This document shows, piece after piece, positions 60,506-64,000 of a stretch of 64,000 nt of DNA. Positions within the stretch are counted from its first letter, which is position 1, and the number at the start of each line of letters is the position of its first letter. The notes beneath the pieces were generated by a model. That model saw nothing but the letters and a program-made list of their open reading frames with translations, had not been told where the DNA came from and searched no databases. The stretch is from JBKECO01 sp047974745. Its GTDB lineage: Bacteria > Bacillota > Clostridia > Lachnospirales > Lachnospiraceae. The position numbers and the translations under genes are program-made. The DNA lies in contig JBKECO010000007.1 in NCBI GenBank assembly GCA_047974745.1, forward strand, positions 1-64,000, in the 5' to 3' direction.

Positions 60506-61366
60506 ATGCAGTTTCAATGGTACCCGGGTCACATGACAAAAGCGAAAAGACAGATGCAGGAGGATATTAAGCTCATAGATCTGATCATCGAACTAGTCGA
60601 TGCAAGAATCCCATTAAGCAGCAGAAATCCAGATATTGATGATATCGGAAAAAATAAGGCAAGGCTGATTTTGATGAATAAATCAGATCTGTCAGACTTA
60701 AATGCGAATGCAAAGTGGAGTCGATTTTTTAAAGAAAAAGGGTACTTTGTTGTCAGTCTTGATGCAAGGAACCACAATGGAATCAAAGGGATTCAAAATG
60801 AGATACAGGAAGCCTGCAAAGAAAAAATTGAGCGGGATAAAAGACGGGGAATTTTGAATCGACCGGTCCGAGCAATGGTCGTTGGAATTCCAAATGTCGG
60901 TAAATCAACTTTTATCAATACCTATGCAGGAAGAGCTGCAGCTAAGACCGGGAACAAGCCTGGTGTAACGAAAGGTAAACAATGGATTCGTCTGAATAAG
61001 AGCGTTGAGCTTTTGGATACACCCGGAATACTCTGGCCTAAATTTGAGGATCAAAGTGTGGGACTAAAGCTTGCAATGATCGGAGCCATCAAGGATGAGA
61101 TCTTAAATACAGACGAACTGTCACTGGAATTAATTCATACAATAAAGGGATATTATCCTGGTGCATTAAAGGATCGATTCGGCGTAGATGAGGAACAGGA
61201 GGATGTTAAGATCCTGGGGCAGATCGCTCACAATAGAAATTGTATCAGCAAGGGCGGAGAACTGGATTATACGAAGGCAGCGAATCTTGTGATCGATGAA
61301 TTTAGAAGTGGAAAGATCGGAAGATTTACGATTGAATTTCCCGATGATATACAGCCAGAACAATAA
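60506..61366 (+). CDS. rbgA: Ribosome biogenesis GTPase RbgA (YlqF)
   Basis: A 286-residue circularly permuted GTPase: MQFQWYPGHMTKAKRQM at the start, G4 motif LMNKSDL before G1 GIPNVGKSTFIN and G3 DTPGILWPKF. It is needed for late 50S assembly. TAGGAG precedes the ATG. The order lepB-rbgA-rnhB is as in Bacillus. Confidence 0.95.
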   Translation: MQFQWYPGHMTKAKRQMQEDIKLIDLIIELVDARIPLSSRNPDIDDIGKNKARLILMNKSDLSDLNANAKWSRFFKEKGYFVVSLDARNHNGIKGIQNEIQEACKEKIERDKRRGILNRPVRAMVVGIPNVGKSTFINTYAGRAAAKTGNKPGVTKGKQWIRLNKSVELLDTPGILWPKFEDQSVGLKLAMIGAIKDEILNTDELSLELIHTIKGYYPGALKDRFGVDEEQEDVKILGQIAHNRNCISKGGELDYTKAANLVIDEFRSGKIGRFTIEFPDDIQPEQ

Positions 61367-61407
61367 TATGGGAATCAGCCGGCGGATATCAGTATGGAGG
61401 TATCTAA

Positions 61408-62172
61408 GTGGAAAAAAAGGAAACAATTAACGAGATCAAATGTCACATGAATTCACTTACCATTTCTGAATTGCCGTATTTTCTGTTGGAGTACCAGACG
61501 GATCAGCGTTCGGGTGTTTTAAGGATCTTAGAGCAGGCACAGAAAAGGATTGCTGAGTATGAGAAAGAAGACAGACGTCTTGAGGTTCTAAAGAAATATG
61601 AGTATCAGTATGAGACATATGGGCATATCTGTGGCATCGATGAAGTGGGAAGAGGTCCCTTTGCAGGTCCTGTTGTTGCAGCTGCTGTAATTCTGCCAAA
61701 GAACACTACACTGCGTGACATCAATGACTCCAAGAAATTGCGTGCTGAAACGAGAGAACGGCTATATGATGAAATCATGGAGGAGGCCGTCTCAGTCGGT
61801 ATCGGAATGGCATCTCCCCAGAGAATTGATGAGATCAACATTTTACAGGCTACCTATGAAGCGATGAGAGAAGCGATCGCCAAATTATCAGTGAGGCCAG
61901 AGGTGCTGCTCAATGATGCTGTGACAATTCCTGCTGTGGATATACTGCAGGTCCCCATTATACAAGGGGATGCAAAAAGCATATCGATCGGCGCAGCAAG
62001 CATCATTGCAAAAGTGACACGTGACAGGCTAATGGAAGACTATGACTTGATCATGCCGGAATATGGATTTGCTTCCCACAAGGGATATGGATCCAAGCAG
62101 CATATCGAAGCCTTGAAAAAATATGGTCCCACACCGATCCACAGACGATCTTTTATTGGCAACTATATCTAA
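61408..62172 (+). CDS. rnhB: Ribonuclease HII
   Basis: A 254-residue protein. The N-terminal 70 residues form a helical extension found in Firmicute enzymes. The catalytic core has CGIDEVGRGPFAGPVVAAAV (Asp, Glu) and LLNDAVTIP, SASIIAKVTRDRLM-type motif (AASIIAKVTRD) and YGFASHKGYG. It removes RNA from DNA:RNA hybrids. The start is GTG 61408, with GGAGG about 8 bp upstream. Confidence 0.95.
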   Translation: MEKKETINEIKCHMNSLTISELPYFLLEYQTDQRSGVLRILEQAQKRIAEYEKEDRRLEVLKKYEYQYETYGHICGIDEVGRGPFAGPVVAAAVILPKNTTLRDINDSKKLRAETRERLYDEIMEEAVSVGIGMASPQRIDEINILQATYEAMREAIAKLSVRPEVLLNDAVTIPAVDILQVPIIQGDAKSISIGAASIIAKVTRDRLMEDYDLIMPEYGFASHKGYGSKQHIEALKKYGPTPIHRRSFIGNYI

Positions 62173-62224
62173 CACAGACATATGTGAAAGCAACAACACG
62201 TAGTCGTTAAGGGGAGGAGAAGCA

Positions 62225-63712
62225 ATGCAGATATCAGAGCTATTACAGCAATACCAGAATCAGTTCATGAATACGCCGCAGCTTCAGGCTGTCCTTGCCA
62301 AGGGTACTGCGTCATCAGAGCTTTTAGAATCTTTAATGAGTCTGGGTCACCTTAAGATCGGTGATGTTTTTGAAGGCTCTGTCATAAAGTCCTCAAAGGA
62401 GATGTATACGATCTCCCTTGCCAATGGAAAACAAATTGAGGCCAGGCTGGATTTTAAATCCAATACAGCCTTTTCGCTTTTTGATGAACAGCTTCAAGAA
62501 TCTCCCGAGGCAAAGTCTATTTTTTTTCAAATCAAATCTGTAGATGGCGGAGTTCTGCAGCTTAAGCCGCTCCTGAGCCATCTGGGCACAAATCCACAAA
62601 TTTCGCATGCATTAGAAGCTGCCGGACTGCCAGTAACTGAGAGAACAGTGGCAATGGTACAGAACAGAATGGATTTCTCCCTGCCGATCGATGTATCAGC
62701 ATTAAAAGAGATGAATCGAGTGCTGAATCTCAATCCTGAGGTTTCGGCATCCACTGCAGCAGCTATGGAAAAAGCGGGAGTTCCAATCTCGATAAGCATG
62801 GCGTCTGTCTTTGAGAATTATCAAATGGATACACATCGTATCGTGACTCAGATCGATTTATTATTGACCCAGATTGTAAGTGATGCAGAGACGGAAACAA
62901 ATTCCGCAAGGCAGATTGTTACTGTTGATGCGAGTGGTCCGTTACAAGTAAAGGGATCTGAGCCACAAGACAACAAGGTGATTCCACAGAGTACAGAGAT
63001 GACACCAATGGCGAATCTAACTGTATCAGGTGAGAAAATGGAATTAGCAGCGGCTGTACTGGATAAGCTTCCCAGACCGATTCGTGAAGCATTGCAGCAG
63101 GAACCGGAGCGGGTCAAAAATCTTTTGTCGCAAGAGTGGCTTCTTCGGCCTGAGGATTTCTCCAAGGAGGAGATCTCGAAATTGTATGAGAGGCTCTTAG
63201 AGCAGACGGAAGCGGTAAAGCAAATTCTGACAGCCACTGGAAAAGACACACAGCTCCTGGATAATCTGACCTCGAATATCAAACAGAACGTTGATTTTAT
63301 GCAGCAAATACAGCAGCTATATCCCTATATTCAGGTGCCGCTCCGTATGAATGGACATCATACCAGTGCTGAATTATTTGTGTATACAAACAAAAATCAA
63401 GGCACAGACAAAGAGGGTGAACTTTCTGCATTTCTGCATCTGGATCTGGATTCATTGGGAAGCACAGATGTTTCCGTTCACCTAAAGGATATGCAGATCA
63501 ATACCAAATTCTATGTGGATCGTGAAAGTTCAGCGGATCTGATCAGCAAAAATCTATATCGACTTACCGATCGATTGGAGGAAAAGGGATATCAGACACA
63601 GGTGACTGTGACTATGGATGAAACACAGCCAACGATTCCCTCTCGAATGTTCGGAGAACCGGTGGATACAAGTGCGATCCTTCACAGATATTCATTTGAT
63701 GCTTTGGCATGA
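62225..63712 (+). CDS. FliK-like hook-length-control-related protein (YlqG position)
   Basis: A 495-residue protein with no signal or TM segment. The N-terminal part (VFEGSVIKSSKEMYTISLAN) is a small beta domain; the middle is helical and Gln/Glu-rich. The C-terminal 90 residues (LHLDLDSLGSTDVSVHLKDM, YVDRESSADLISKNLYRL) follow the pattern of FliK C-terminal domains (L.P..LG.V.V.L). In Bacillus a similar gene, ylqG, sits after rnhB and before flhB-like ylqH, as here. A role with type III or flagellar export is inferred. GGGGAGGAGAAGC precedes ATG. Confidence 0.7.
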   Translation: MQISELLQQYQNQFMNTPQLQAVLAKGTASSELLESLMSLGHLKIGDVFEGSVIKSSKEMYTISLANGKQIEARLDFKSNTAFSLFDEQLQESPEAKSIFFQIKSVDGGVLQLKPLLSHLGTNPQISHALEAAGLPVTERTVAMVQNRMDFSLPIDVSALKEMNRVLNLNPEVSASTAAAMEKAGVPISISMASVFENYQMDTHRIVTQIDLLLTQIVSDAETETNSARQIVTVDASGPLQVKGSEPQDNKVIPQSTEMTPMANLTVSGEKMELAAAVLDKLPRPIREALQQEPERVKNLLSQEWLLRPEDFSKEEISKLYERLLEQTEAVKQILTATGKDTQLLDNLTSNIKQNVDFMQQIQQLYPYIQVPLRMNGHHTSAELFVYTNKNQGTDKEGELSAFLHLDLDSLGSTDVSVHLKDMQINTKFYVDRESSADLISKNLYRLTDRLEEKGYQTQVTVTMDETQPTIPSRMFGEPVDTSAILHRYSFDALA

Positions 63713-63721
63713 GGGGATAAT

Positions 63722-64000
63722 ATGGGTTCAGGAGCAAAAGATCAAAACAATTCAAACAGGCACCGACATGCAATCGCACTTGCCTATGAGCCAGGAGCAC
63801 ATGCGCCAAAAATCGTAGCAAGCGGAATGGATACGGTGGCAGACAAAATACTCGAAAAAGGAAAAGAGAACAGCATACCGGTATACAAGGACGAGAAGCT
63901 GGCAGATACATTAAAAAAGCTTGAGGTCGGAGCACATATTCCTCCTGAGCTTTATGAAGTAGTAGCTGAGATCCTTGTTTTTGTGAGTGACATGGATAAA
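63722..64000 (+). CDS. FlhB C-terminal-domain homologue (YlqH-like), truncated by window edge
   Basis: The first 93 residues are visible: MGSGAKDQNNSNRHRHAIAL, YEPGAHAPKIVASGMDTVAD, NSIPVYKDEKLADTLKKLEV and PPELYEVVAEILVFVSD. This aligns with the cytoplasmic C-terminal domain of FlhB (YscU/HrcU family), yet there is no membrane part, and the autocleavage NPTH motif is absent (RHRHAIAL at that place). It is 9 bp after the FliK-like gene, suggesting they act together. GAGGGGATAAT precedes ATG. Confidence 0.8.
   Translation, partial: MGSGAKDQNNSNRHRHAIALAYEPGAHAPKIVASGMDTVADKILEKGKENSIPVYKDEKLADTLKKLEVGAHIPPELYEVVAEILVFVSDMDK

Overview
The window looks like the chromosome of a low-GC anaerobic Firmicute of the class Clostridia, most like the family Lachnospiraceae. 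Evidence is the AT-rich codon use, strong AGGAGG ribosome sites, consensus sigma-A promoters, a split purH, a group-B [FeFe] hydrogenase, clostridial metabolism and the gene order ackA-DUF177-rpmF, plsX-acpP-rnc-smc-ftsY and ylxM-ffh-rpsP-khpA-rimM-trmD-rplS-lepB-rbgA-rnhB. The species cannot be told from the sequence. The catabolic operon described below recalls flavonoid- or phloroglucinol-degrading relatives such as Eubacterium ramulus or E. oxidoreducens, but that is inference.

Layout. 1-3.2 kb is a decayed prophage scar. It holds the C-terminus of a polymorphic toxin (type 50) with a putative immunity gene, a GC-rich non-coding block of about 650 bp with hairpins and two diverged homologous units, a second toxin tip broken by a stop codon with its own putative immunity gene, two small phage genes, and a capsid N-terminus joined to a tail-protein fragment. 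3.4-7.2 kb encodes an orphan GHKL histidine kinase and a large Cache-HAMP-PAS-GGDEF-HD-GYP protein (c-di-GMP signalling). 7.3-12.1 kb carries tcdA, a GNAT acetyltransferase, a group-B [FeFe] hydrogenase, a LuxR-type regulator and a HAD phosphatase. 12.2-17.1 kb is a BMP-family nucleoside-type ABC importer, followed by an LTA-synthase-like and a YfhO-like membrane protein. 21.4-32.8 kb holds small redox and cupin genes, a thioesterase, aminopeptidase P, polA, coaE, a long FtsA-like protein, a WalJ-like hydrolase and the ACT/PFL pair.

33.0-38.5 kb is the most distinctive block. It is one operon of cupin, SDR reductase, 3-hydroxyacyl-CoA-dehydrogenase-type enzyme, cyclase-family hydrolase, beta-keto-acid cleavage enzyme and a two-subunit CoA-transferase. 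The enzyme classes and their order match the reductive phloroglucinol pathway: ring reduction, ring hydrolysis, oxidation to triacetate, cleavage with acetyl-CoA, then CoA transfer. A dense set of inverted repeats lies upstream. Acetate kinase further along (43.5 kb) could harvest ATP from the acetyl-CoA formed.

38.6-64 kb is largely housekeeping: purine IMP cyclohydrolase and AICAR formyltransferase as separate genes, a flavodiiron protein and tmcAL on the minus strand, then fatty-acid, ribosome, SRP and tRNA-modification genes. The right edge has FliK-like and FlhB-C-terminal-like genes. Candidate novelties are the structured non-coding block at 0.9-1.5 kb, a 20-residue Leu/Arg/Pro-repeat peptide at 55.47 kb, the beta-grasp-like C-terminal extension of the FtsA homologue, a ligand-less cupin at the head of the catabolic operon, a perfect 32-bp palindrome at 21.87 kb and 22-bp-phased direct repeats before a yesL-like gene. 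No tRNA, rRNA, CRISPR array or complete insertion sequence was seen.
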